Shown here one piece after another: positions 11,340 to 22,499 of a stretch of DNA of 64,000 nucleotides. Position numbers and translations under genes: made by a program. Within the stretch, counting starts at the first letter, position 1. Every line of letters starts with the position of its first letter. The notes beneath the pieces were generated by a model. The model did not search any database, had not been told where the DNA came from, and saw only the letters and a program-made list of their open reading frames with translations. The stretch is from Lineus longissimus (Eukaryota > Nemertea > Pilidiophora > Heteronemertea > Lineidae). The stretch covers positions 13,897,501 through 13,961,500 of the forward strand of contig NC_088310.1 in NCBI RefSeq assembly GCF_910592395.1, read 5' to 3'.

Positions 11340-11371
11340 AGACCATATCCACGGAGTTGTGGATATGGTCT
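11340..11371. repeat. Perfect 13-bp-stem hairpin
   Basis: AGACCATATCCAC and GTGGATATGGTCT flank a six-base loop, followed by AATTATTG. It lies just upstream of the family B internal segment and may mark the end of a decayed element. Confidence 0.7.
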
Positions 11372-11394
11372 AATTATTGATACAATATAAGAAG

Positions 11395-12310
11395 ACTAGC
11401 ATTGTACCCGTGGCGCTGGCAGGTTCAAATGGGCTATACCTTGAATAGATTGAATTGCAATGAAAATATAATGCAATATCAAAGGAGCCATATCGAAGAG
11501 ACAAATTAAACCAACCATTTGTCCACAGACTCGGACCCTGTGGCGTGCTGTATGCGTGCATATAAAAGTAAATCAATTGGTCCGAATGAGATGATGAGGC
11601 AATGTGAATATACCTCGTTCCTTAGTCAGCAATATGCCCCTTTTTATACGGAGATGAAGGAGAACCCAGATAGGCCTTCACATGTCGGCCTCCAAATGGC
11701 TCGGACCAATTGCACTATCACTACTAAAAGTTTAAAATGCGTGCTCCTCCTACATGAAGCATGATCTCGGGCAAGGCACTTAGTCGACAGGCAAGCTAGA
11801 AGTTCAGCACCGTGAGCAGCTCCTTGATAAGGCCATGCCAAGTTCAGAGTGCCTCTTCAGATACATCAAGTTTTGAAAGCTGTGGTGAGCACATAAACAT
11901 ACCATTGTAACCTTAATTTGAAAATCCCTTCATAATCAAGGGCTAGCTCTGGCTAATACAGTACCAATATACGATAGACCATCAATTTGACCCCAGCTCC
12001 TTACTGCGGGAAAACCCAAGTCCAGCAACCAAAAGTATCAAAATACATTTTTGTTTACATTTGAACTGCACACATGCGTTTGTTTACAATTTCTTTCCCG
12101 CGAAATCTCGAAGATCAGGTGACCTACAATCGTGGATTGAAAATAACATTAACCTTGGTTCAGCAGGTCAACACGTGTACAGGCTGTTCCAATCATCCCC
12201 CTACAGCCAGCCGTTCAACAGGTAGTGTTAGTCACCCCACAGGGAGTGCAGGTGATTCATTAATCCCCTGCATAACTGAACAGCAATGGCTTGGCTTCCG
12301 TGAGTGATAA
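11395..12310 (+). repeat. Internal segment of family B, third copy
   Basis: This stretch aligns with 42570-43480 and 56985-57935. Shared landmarks are TATATCTTGAATAGATTG-like sequence, CAGCAATATGCCCC, GTCGACAGGCAAGCTAG and TTTACAATTTC. Family B ends (GGCCCAAGGGCC or GAGCTAAAAA) are absent here, so it is a fragment. The 88-codon frame found in the other two copies is present but has a premature stop near 11762. Confidence 0.75.
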
Positions 12311-13367
12311 GGAGAATTGACCGTGTCCGATTAAAAATCCCTCATTACTGCTCCGCTGAAGTAAATTTCCGAAAATAAACATGACGTTGCATCAGGATAA
12401 CATATCACCTGCAAACGTGCAAAATTTCGAGACGAAACACGACCCCCAAATGGCACTTTAGCGAGCCGCCTTATAGTATTATGATATAGATGGCTTGGCA
12501 TTGTAAGCGTAGAGAAGATGAGGAGTGATGAACTTATCAAATTCACCCAACTCTATAACTAACTGAGTAAAGAGTCTAAATTGTGTTCACTAATTATGCA
12601 AATTTCTCAACCGCTAGGCCTACTTGATCCTCTAAAGCACACTCGAGAAGCCATGGTTTAGTGTTTACTGTTGTGAGGTGATTGGAACAAAAAGTCACCA
12701 GCGCCATGTCCGTAATTCGGAGTAGAGGTGTCCGCCAAATAAAGGTTTTTCTTATTGGAAATGATTTAGAAAAAAATCAGGACTGAACGGACATTTAGAG
12801 GTGTCCACAATTATACACGTGCATATACAATGAATCTCCCATTCCCATAAGGCATAAGTTCAATTCAGTTTATCATTTAAAGGGGTCTCGTTGCTACTAC
12901 AAAAAGGTTGGGTTTGCTAGTCCCTTTTTAATTTCAGACTCCCCAGTCTGACTTGTGGTACCTTATTTTAATGTCCGACTTGTGGCTTGTCGGACTTATT
13001 GCAAATTTTCCGAAAAAAACAAATCCCTTTTCGGATTCATTGGGTGTCGGATTTGTGGGGTGTCTGACTTATGGTGGTGGGGGGACACCTGTAGAACATG
13101 TGCATACAATACTTCCCCTTAAAACATCGGCCTACAACTCGGGATCTATTGAACAAGGGAGGGATCCCCTGGGATCACGTAAGTGATGTACATGTAGGTG
13201 ATTGCATTTAGACATTTTCCAAAAGCAGTTAAGCAGGCCTGCCAATAGGTCCAGATGGTGAACCAACAATTGGGCCTATGAAATCTCTAGGGTAGGCCTA
13301 CGCCTTCAAAGTCTGAAGCTCTGAAATGGCGAAAAACAACTCCTTTATGATCACCTCTTTATTCCAG
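12311..13367. other. No gene; possible decayed MITE pieces
   Basis: Near 12725-12830 and 12940-13095 there are several GTGTCC/GTCCGA-type motifs reminiscent of the mariner-type MITE family, but no paired ends. Otherwise nothing is supported. Confidence 0.35.
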
Positions 13368-13440
13368 GAAGAACAGAGATGCCTACTATGAGGCAGTTCA
13401 TTCTCTAATATCTCCTCCACGATGGAAGAAAACCCCTTAG
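13368..13440 (+). CDS. Candidate terminal exon, unknown gene
   Basis: An acceptor (TCTTTATTCCAG) precedes 13368. Only one frame is open, and it is the one in phase with the candidate exon at 8474-8510. It encodes KNRDAYYEAVHSLISPPRW and a short basic tail before TAG at 13438-13440. A GTAAG donor-like site follows at 13443. The protein end is not recognised. Phase agreement with the earlier exon and the lack of repeats inside are the support. Confidence 0.4.
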
Positions 13441-14409
13441 AGGTAAGAAATTAATAGCAAATTGAAATAATAATTGTGACCCACCCTGAACCTCATGGTC
13501 TCATATACCATGCGTACTCCCTTTGAACATTGCTAGGCAGTATACTGGTGTTAAGGTGATCAAGAGATGATAGTGCATGACCTGTCGTCCTCTTTTTCTA
13601 CCTGTGGGAATACACCTTACTGAAATATCAGTTTCTTGCTTGTCCATTCACTATTTCCTGTTAAGGGCCAAACAATGAATGTTAAGACGGGAAGGATTGG
13701 ATGGACAAGCCAATCTCATGTGCCGCTAACGTCGATTCCGTCTCAACCAATCGACATGAAGCAATCTTAGATGACAGTAAGGTGTAGGGGCCAATAGAAA
13801 GAAAAATTCTCTATCGGCACATCAATTGTTTTAGCCCCCTGATGCGTGGAAATATCCGGGTTTGTTTTTTTCTGGACCACCTTCTAGATGGTGCTTGTCC
13901 AGGCCAGGCTTGGAACAGCTTTATATCCATCCAGACAGCAGTTAGAAAATATAGGAATGTAAAAATCTTTTTCACGGTGAGAGGGAATTTGAAAAGTCAG
14001 TTCAGGCAAATATGAACAACCGGAAAGATTGTTAAAAAAAAAGAAGTAGTGGCAACCATAAAATAAGTCTTTTTCAAAAATGAAGATTATGATTTGAAGG
14101 ATCGATAAGCTTGGAACACATGCGGGAGGTGGACAGTTAATATACTTGAGATCCCCACTTTGTTGTCGCACGCGCATAGTTCCCAATGACAAAAATATGT
14201 CTAGAAGGGGTCGAATGGGAAGTAGTACCATGAACACAACAGCGCTCAGATCATTCAATGAATGGTAGTATGCCTTGCCAGAGCAATCACCTTCCCTACT
14301 TTCATAGTCCTTTGCTGGCCATAACCCTATCGTAGAATTTGACCGAAAAGTGGGGGCTTAAAGTGCGCAACACTTTGCTCATAATATGACACAGGCTTAT
14401 TCATTCAGC
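13441..14409. other. No recognisable feature
   Basis: Non-coding. A 124-codon open frame on minus (14258-13884) has no recognised domain and a composition expected of chance ORFs. It could be 3' flank of the preceding exon. Confidence 0.4.
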
Positions 14410-15212
14410 AGTTATATATACTAGCATATACCCGAGGCGCGGGCTGTTCGAGGTATAAAAATCGTATTGTGTGGGTGCAGGTATGTTGTGGGTTTGGTGT
14501 AAATGGGGTGCTGGTTTGTGAGTAACACTTTTTTTCATGAGTGTAATACTTCTTGAAAACGGAACTATGTAACCATGTACATGATGTACAGGCGTCCACA
14601 ATGCTATACCAATTCTCGGAAAACCAAGATGGTGCAGACTGGTGATGTACTCGATATCAGCCAGCGATTAGCGCCAGGATGGTTTAATTTACCGGTGTGT
14701 GCGTAAATCTTGTCTCCCGTTGGGTACATTGTGTCCTAAGATGAGCTATTTGTGAATAAATGGCTGTCTCGAGGTGGAAAAGCAGCATTTTTCCTTCAGC
14801 ATGTTCAAAGATGGGCGCCGCCATCTTGCATGCTGGCGTCAGTGACGTCGATTTTGATTGGTGGATGATGCGCGCATGGAAGTGACCATTTGAACAGGAC
14901 ATCTGATTGGTTGATCGCGGAAGTGGGAGGTGGCTCGGCAATTTTCGTGACGGTAATAATGCAGAGAGATTACTGATGGACTTCTCGGCGAAGAGATTAC
15001 TTGGAGCTCTCCAGTTGAGGTCATCTCCACAAAGTTGTTATTTATTCCAAAACCACCAAGATATTCGATGTATGACACCCTCAGTGACACTCTTACTTAT
15101 GATCCACACCTACGAAGCCAAAAGTTGCAAGAATTCGACGCATTTCCGAGGCCCAATTTTGAAACAAAAATCGCCTCCTATTTAGCGGCCACAACGCGCA
15201 TTATAGTATAGA
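14410..15212. repeat. Possible degenerate TIR element
   Basis: The left edge TATATACTAGCATAT is roughly inverted at the right edge (GCGCATTATAGTATAGATA). The ends are only partly complementary and no target duplication is visible. Internal short ORFs are not supported as genes. Confidence 0.3.
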
Positions 15213-16023
15213 TACTCGTCAATGCTGACGATGAAAAAGGTTCTCAGACTATAATTTTCTTTACTCCTCAAATCCCATTTTCCTTTTCAGGCAAGTAGAA
15301 CACCATGGATCTAATTCAATACACAAAAGAAAGAAGACACAAATATCAACTTTTTCTCATGAGTCAATAGAGTCTAAGGTCTGGAATTAGGGGACCATCT
15401 CAACAGTTGCCATGTGATTTTCACACAAAATAAGAGGCCATTTCAGGAATATGCCAAACGGTAGAACAAAGATTATCTAGGCCTTTGTGCAAACATATCC
15501 AAATAATGCGCGACCACAGGAGCGCTGACAAATATCTAGTTTTTATGTAGATTGACCTTGGTCACAATCAAGCACATGGATTATAGGAGTCGTGTCATTT
15601 GTGAACAATAGATATATATATACATGTACCTGTGTATACCGCGATGTAGGAGGAAAGTATACCGGAGGTGTGGTGGACCAAGTTTCTTATACACCTATAT
15701 TAATACTATATAGTATGCCACATTGTCAGCATTATCAAAGTTATTTTCAGAATAATGTTTGAGTATTTAAATGAGGTTCTTGCCAGTTCACACTATATCA
15801 TGCCATTCGATCGCCTAATAATATTGGAATTGTTGTGTTCCAGGTGACATTGACCTGTGCGAAAATTGTTATAGATTAGTTGTAGTTATATTTTGGAGAC
15901 AATGTATGGTTTAAATGTGCATCAAACGATATTAATGAGCTCTGCTTTTTCAACCCGGCGTAGCACGCTATGATCCAGTGATTTCATCTGCTGTAACTCT
16001 TAATACATGCGCAATTCAGAAAT
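15213..16023. other. No recognisable feature
   Basis: AT-rich non-coding sequence without repeats or splice-flanked ORFs that I can support. Confidence 0.45.
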
Positions 16024-17052
16024 TGAAATGGCCAGGGCCATTGTGCTCACCTCATGTGGAGGAAAGATGGATAAAGAGCATGGTATTGTGTCATGTAGTG
16101 TTAGGTTTGATGTAGGTCCACGCAATTACAGTTTCCCCAAAATGGCCAATTTACAGTACATTCGACCTCTGTGACCTTGAAAAGTAGGTCAAATCAAAGA
16201 AGACCCGAGTGACACATTGAATGGTTGTTAGAATTAGATGTAACTATGATATAAAATTGGTGCCAATCGGGCAAGTCATTACTAGGAATAATGGCATTTT
16301 GAAGAATTTAGGATTTGGCCCCCTCCCTGGAGGCCAAACGGCGAATCAGATCGCACCAAACTTCGGTACCTGAGATCACCTGACCAAGGGGTACATGTGT
16401 ACTTAATTTGTGATCAATAGTCATTGCAGTTAAGAAACGTGCCATAGTTACGGCCTGACGGCGAATTTACGCCATTTGACCTCTGTGACCTTGACAAGAA
16501 GGTCAAATTAAAAACCTGTACTGTATGGTGGTTAGATGTACCCATGATATCAAATTGGTGGCAATCGGGCAAGAAGTTAAGGAATAATCACATTTTTAAG
16601 GTTTTTGGATTTTGCCCCCTGGTGGTCAAGTGGTGAATCATATTGGACCAAACTTCGGTCCCTGAGATCACCTGACTAAGGGGTAAATGTGTACCAAATT
16701 TGGTATCAATAGTCATTGCAGTTTAGAAATGTGCCATAGTTACATCCTAACGGCCAATTTACACCATTTGACCTCTGTGACCTTGAAAATGAGGTCAAAT
16801 CAAAAACCCGGAGGATATATGATGCACCTTTGCTAGAAGTACCTACCATATTTTTTTCAAAATTTCCCCACTACTATTAAGGGAGATATTGCATATTTTC
16901 ACTTTTAACGTTTGGCCCCCTGGTGGCCAAACCATGAAACGAATCAGACCGAAACTTGGTCTCCAAGGTGTCATTACATAAGGGTACATGTGTACCAAGT
17001 TTCAACTCAATAGCTCTAACAGTTACGAAACGTGCCCTGCTAACGGACGACG

Positions 17053-17090
<38 letters not shown>

Positions 17091-17146
17091 ACAACGGACG
17101 CCACGGTATGGGATAAGCTCACCTCTGCTAAGAGGTGAGCTAAAAA
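16024..17146 (+). mobile_element. Family A Helentron-like element, copy 2, short array
   Basis: Nearly the same as copy 1 at 3684: palindrome AATGGCCAGGGCCATT at 16027-16042, three modules with GAAACGTGCC or a close variant, the hairpin at 17116-17141 and the terminal AAAAA. The microsatellite slot differs: only about two GGACGAC heptamers and a GAC run (about 17043-17090). One module has a small deletion near 16517. The bases outside both ends differ from copy 1, which fixes the element boundaries at TGAAATGGCC and GCTAAAAA. Confidence 0.85.
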
Positions 17147-17339
17147 GGGGAATAATTAAATGTACACACAAAGTACGTGCTGCAGCTCATTAGATCTTGG
17201 CATGCCTTGCAGTATCCAAAATATGTCAAGGTTGCGCAAGAAAACAGTGTACTAGTATTCTCCTCATGTAATTTTCTTTGATGCACAAAATCTAATCGTA
17301 TCATTTTATATGTATTTTTATATGTGATAGTTTTCTTTA

Positions 17340-17965
17340 ATCATGTACCGGCAGTAAAAAAAGTGTTCAAGGTCACAGAGGTTAAAATTCATTAAATCAC
17401 CGTAAGGCGGCATGTTTCGTTTCTGTTTGAGCTATAAGCTTCTAAACTTGTGTGGACATGTGTCTAGTAACCCCCTAATCTACCCCTAAAATTTGATGTG
17501 TTACATCAAATATGGTTGCCATCTTGAAAATTGATGAAAGTCATATAACTCTGAAACCGATGATTGGATTTCAACCAAATTTCATGCGTTTATGTATCTA
17601 TGTACCCTTTACATTATCCCAAATTTTCAGTCAAATCTGTCACCTAATATGGCTGCCAGGCGGCCATTTTGAAAATCATTCAAAGTCCTATTACTCTGAA
17701 ACTGATAATTGGATTGCAACCAAATTTCATGTGATTATGTATCTATGTACTCTTTATGTTATCCCAAATATTCAATGTAATCTGATGCAAATATGGCCGC
17801 TAGGCTGCCATCTTGAAAATTCCACGAAACCCTGTTACTCCCTAAACTGTTGATTAGATTAGATGTCAACCAATTTGCATTCGACATGTACATCGACTGC
17901 AAATGACAGGCACTAACATTAACTGAGGTGAGCACATGGTCCTTGGACCATTCATTCAAAATCAA
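17340..17965 (-). mobile_element. Diverged family A-like element on minus
   Basis: Read on minus, the 5' end is TGGTCCAAGGACCA plus GTGCTCACCTCAG at 17965-17924. It continues through three diverged modules of about 140 bp (TATGGCNGCC...CATYTTGAAAAT blocks at about 17510, 17650 and 17793) and a GACCTCTGTGACCTTGA block at about 17370. The 3' hairpin was not found. It is a separate, older subfamily sharing the GTGCTCACCT end. Confidence 0.6.
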
Positions 17966-18394
17966 TCAATTTTAAGCCGTTTTACATGGTTTGTCACAAA
18001 ATTAATCAATTTATATTGTGTCAAGTCCGTACTATACATATATTGTGTGTCATTGCTTTAGCTCTATCAATGTTTAACCCTTTGAGTCCTGAGAGAACAT
18101 ATAAAATTACTCACTTCTTTATTCCAAAGAGACTGCTATTTAGGTCCCAAATGCAAAAAGTTGTTTTGGAGGAAGTTGTGAGCCAAAAAAAAACAAAGAT
18201 ATCACATACGTTTTGGCCGTTAGGTCTTAGAAAAAAAATTAGAATTTTAAAAAAAATCTGGATGGGCCGACTTGGATGGGACGGGACCTTGAAAACAAGC
18301 ACGATAAGTGAGGCATGTATCATCGCTAAGAGTACCTACCACAAAAGCTGGTGGCCAAGTTGAATTCTCGGACAATTCAGTGTCAGGGTTCACA

Positions 18395-18500
18395 TTACCT
18401 AGGGGAACACGTGTTTCGAGTTCATAGCCCCAGCGGTTAAGAAACGTGCCACAGGATGCGACGACAATGGACGACAGACAATGTGTTATTGTATAGAGCC
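18395..18500 (+). mobile_element. 3' fragment of a family D-type element
   Basis: TTAAGAAACGTGCCACAGGA, then a short GACGAC stretch and TGTTATTGTATAGA, match the 3' parts at 29393-29490 and 47424-47500. No hairpin is present. The region 17986-18390 upstream has weakly similar, older sequence. Confidence 0.55.
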
Positions 18501-18544
18501 AAAAAGCTAGATGCTAGATCTAAAATTGCATTCATAATATTGTA

Positions 18545-18625
18545 CAGTCTGCAGTCTGCAGTCTGCGGTCTGCAGTCTGCAGTCTGCATTTGTCACGTGA
18601 CCATTTTTAAATGGTGGCATCTCTT
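18545..18625 (-). repeat. Inverted copy of the TGCAGAC heptamer repeat
   Basis: About six GTCTGCA heptamers are followed by TTTGTCACGTGACCATTTTTA, the reverse complement of the flank at 7105-7130. Confidence 0.8.
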
Positions 18626-18949
18626 CTATTGATCGGCCAATCAGCGGCACTGCTTGCAAAAAGTTGAGCCACCGCCAAATTTGAAATCGCCAAAATTCAG
18701 TAAATGTGCCTGCAGCGCCAACTGGCGGTGAAAACTATATTAATTCCATTAAAAGTAAAAAATTAAAAAATATTAAAAAATATTCAGCCACATTTGAAAA
18801 CAATATTGGCTCTGTGGACCGAGGTAAAAAGGGAAAGAAATCTAAACGCGAAATGACCTCATTCTCTTAATACAGGTCAGATCGCGCTGATTTTTCCTGT
18901 TTTGAGTTCACTTTGGGCAACTCCTAATTTAGCACCGTCAACGAAGTGG

Positions 18950-19118
18950 CTAGGCCTTCCCAATCAGAAATGTCCAATTTTGTCCACAGATGGGTCCCCA
19001 GATGGATGGATGGATGGATGGATGGATGGATGGATGGATGGAAGGATGGATTGCAGGACGGACACCATTTGAACAGCTATTCTACTAGCTCCGCTGACTT
19101 TGTCAGCTGAGCTAAAAA
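18950..19118 (+). mobile_element. 3' end of a family B element with GATG microsatellite
   Basis: The sequence TTTTGTCCACAGATGG, a GATG array (about 19001-19050), then CTCCGCTGACTTTGTCAGCTGAGCTAAAAAA matches 59034-59143. The stem is formed by the CAGCTGAGC complement. The element abuts family F sequence at 19119, which marks its insertion point. Its 5' end was not found. Confidence 0.75.
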
Positions 19119-20105
19119 ATGGGCAGGCGTTTTGAGAAAAAAATTTTTTGTTGAGATTTCAATAAACCTTTTGAACGAATTCCACATGGGCCGTGGTGGG
19201 ATCCGAAGACACCTTAAGGAGGAATGTATGTTTTTATGGGGTACTATTAGTTTTGCAGATCTTCTGTTTTTTTCTAACGAATAATCAATATTCGCTAGCA
19301 GGCTTTTTATGCTCCCAGGTATGAAGAGGGTTCTATGTTCCTCAGGTTCTTTGTTCATCAGTCTGGTGTTCCTCAAGAGTCAAGTGTCTTCCAGTCTCTT
19401 GGCCTGCAAAAACCCTTTCCAACCAATTTTTTATGCATTAACCATTCGGCAACATGTTGGTGGGGGAAAACCTGATCCCTGACCCCTTGAATTGGTTGCT
19501 CAGGTACGACCACAAGCAATTGTCTCAAGGAAGCCACCAGTACGACCTCTTGGCAGTCTTGCCAATATCATGCTAGTGAAAAGGAAGGATAATGATGGTT
19601 GAGGGTTGGAGTTAGGGTACCTCTTCCTCGCTCTGGGTTAAACGTGTCAAAGGACTGCATCATCATGAAGGTTTGGGGGTTCCATTCGAGTGCCCCAGGG
19701 TAAGCAGCTCGGAAGGACTTATTGAGAGGCCAATAGGGGGTTTGAGGGGCCTTCCCCCAATGCACTGGCTAAAACATGTCAGAAGGACGGGGTTGGGGGG
19801 GGGGGGGGGCTCTCCATGTCGACAGTTGCGAGAGTTCAATAGAGCTTGCACTTTACATTAGAATCTGCCAGAGTGCCAGAGTACGATAGTCCAGACACCT
19901 TTGGGGGGGGGGGATATTTTCCATTTCTTTGCCGGCTATTATGATGATGGAGTTGAGTTACTGCTGAAGAGATACACAGAGAAAACTGTCTATCAAAACA
20001 AAAAATTGGCGGAAGGAACTATAGCAGGTTCCCAACCAGGGGGTTTGGGGGGTTTCACCCCAGCCTAAAGGCGCTGCGCGCTTACTAGGGCACTGCACTG
20101 ATAAT
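19119..20105 (-). repeat. Family F repeat, minus-strand copy
   Basis: Reverse complement of 51440-52310 with parts of 52820-53095. Shared landmarks are the GCGCTTACTAGGGCACTGCA end, a G-rich run near 19795 and the GAACACCAGACTGATGAAC block. An open frame on minus (19376-19077) reads RNTRLMNKEPEEHRTLF and onward, and recurs in the plus copy at 52059 with few substitutions. The product is unknown. Confidence 0.75.
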
Positions 20106-21639
20106 ATTACATAACTAGAATTGTCAGTTGAGTCTTAGCAGACTCTGGAGTCTCCGCCTCATATGCACACATCCATGCATGTTGACAAAAACAAAACAAA
20201 TAACATCGCACTTTCACTTCAGCGGAGCGATGGTTTATGTGCGAAATACGACTGATCAAGGCAACATAAAGTGTCCAGAAGGGAAGAACACATTCTTGAA
20301 ACTCAGCTGCTTTAATTCACTGCCGTTTTTTCTTATTTCATAGCCCATAAACTCCAAATATCATATTAGGTATTATAGAAAATGCTTCGATGGTGTAGAC
20401 TAGTCCCTGATCTTTATCCAATACGTTCCTCCATATGTGCAGCCAATATGTAATACACATAACGCGGGCACCAGTCATCGTGCCGGTATGACGAGGTTTA
20501 TTGGATAAAAATTTACATGTATTGCGCTATGCATGCCCATAGCACTTTCGCGGCTGTAACCCAGATTGACTTCTTAGTTCATGGACACCCTCGTTTTATC
20601 GATGTTTTGCAATGCATTGCCTTGTTCATGTACATATGAAGCTTTCACCTGGGGACGAGAGTTTGCTGGAATAATTTCTTGAAGAGAATAATACCCTAAT
20701 ACAAAAGTCTCAGCCGATGGCAGAGACTAATTATATCTGATAGTTCTTACAATTGTATTTATATACGACTGAATTTCTAATATTTATTAGTTGAAATTCA
20801 GTGAACTTGCTACAACCATGACAATTCTTCTCAAAATATTTAACCAACATTAACTTTCTATCCATCCAGCTGCAGCGTAGATGGATCTTCATGAAATAAT
20901 AGACACCGTTAAAACCATATTGAACTTGATTTAGGCATCGCTAAAATCCACTGCCACAAGAACTGAATTAAAACAAATCGTTTTGTTTTATAACAAAATG
21001 TTTTTATTGAAATCACTAAATTTTGGTCTCGGTTGGAGTTGTACTAACTGAACATCAAAGCCTGCCACTCAGTAACTAGGACACACACAATAAGCCTCTC
21101 ACAATCATTATTAGCACAATAAAAATGACGTCTAGGTTGATGCAGTGCGAAAGGTCCCATTGTTTTCTGTCGACACCAATTAGTTTAAGTTAATCAGCAA
21201 CATAATGTTTTGTCCGAGAGTGTGTGTTTGTACTACAAATACTGTATTTGAGTACACATGCAAGCATGACCATTTTGTAGCAGGCATTTAGGGAAGCTTA
21301 TATGACCACATCTTGTTTAAGAATACTACCTGACATACATAGGGCCTACTCAACTCATAAATTCAAAGAGTTTACATTGTATAGTCTGAATAGGTAACAA
21401 GAATGTGTGATGAGTAGGATTATATTGTAGTTGCTGTTTTACATTCAAAAATTGCATGTGCACCGTAAAATAATTTTTTTCAAATAAATTACACAAATAA
21501 ATAAATACAAAGTAATGAGCTGTGCCATGGCACTTCGATATTGAATTTGAAGAGGTGTACAACCTGGGCCAACCTTTACGCTAAATGTAACCCAGATTTA
21601 TATATTGGTTCAGATCAGTAAAACATGTAGATTATGCCA
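20106..21639. other. No recognisable feature
   Basis: AT-rich non-coding DNA. Short ORFs show no domain or convincing splice sites. Confidence 0.45.
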
Positions 21640-21647
21640 AGAAAGTG

Positions 21648-22110
21648 CTTACAAATCCTCTTTGCATTGTAAGATGAGACAGTTCGCCGCAAAAACTGCT
21701 CATAATTTCATGTCCACACAGACTTAATCGTCCGTTTGTCAAAGTTTGAACAAAATTGGCCCAAACATAAAGTGTCCTTGGAACATAAAGTTTGAGACAT
21801 TTCACGAGTTTTTGAAGTTTGTTTGTGAAAGTGGGGTTTAAAAAACCTCTTTTATCTCCAAAGATAAAAATCTCAAAGCGAAAAGCATATCCTTGTTCAG
21901 GAAATCATAGTCCTTTTTAACAAAATTGATACATGAATTTGTCCAATGATGAAACACTTCACTTTGTAGATTGATGGAAAGAGAGAGCTTACAAATCTTC
22001 TTTTTTTGTCAGATGAGACATTTCACTTCAAGTATTGCTTACATAGACATGTTCACCCAGACCTCATCATCAGTCTGTCAAGGTTTGAACGAAATTGTCC
22101 TAAACATAAA
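21648..22110. repeat. Diverged direct repeat, about 140-bp units 337 bp apart
   Basis: GCTTACAAATCYTCTTT, AGATGAGACA, TGTCAARGTTTGAACRAAATTG and AAACATAAAG occur in the same order at about 21650-21790 and 21987-22115. This looks like an old tandem duplication of unknown origin. Confidence 0.65.
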
Positions 22111-22499
22111 GCGTACTTAAAACAAAAGAACTTTCCTATTTTTTTAAAAATTACTGTTCATCAAAGTCACATTTTTCCAAAAACAACCATGTGCTTCATT
22201 TTCAGTTCAAGTCAAAGTAGACCTACATGTAGCTCCACTAACATTGCGCAACGTTGCGGCCCGGGATGGTTTGTTGCTTAAATGAAATAATTTAAACCTA
22301 CGGACCCCTTCTTAATTGGAATACCTTTGGATAATGAAGAACTTGTGACATGTCTGATCAGCAATAAAATTTTTACTTGGATTGCGGACCCATACTTGTA
22401 ATTTGCTTTAAGGTACACACGTTGACAACGTACCTTCAGTTTTCATCATTTGTACTAGCTGTCTCTTTACAGAACCAGCAAGAAAACGAGCAAGGAACT

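Noticed and set aside
12940-13105. Mariner-type MITE related to 54428
   Set aside because: Only scattered motifs match; no paired TIRs or TA flanks could be defined.
13884-14258. 124-codon minus-strand open frame
   Set aside because: No domain, no splice support and hydrophobic low-complexity stretches; likely chance.
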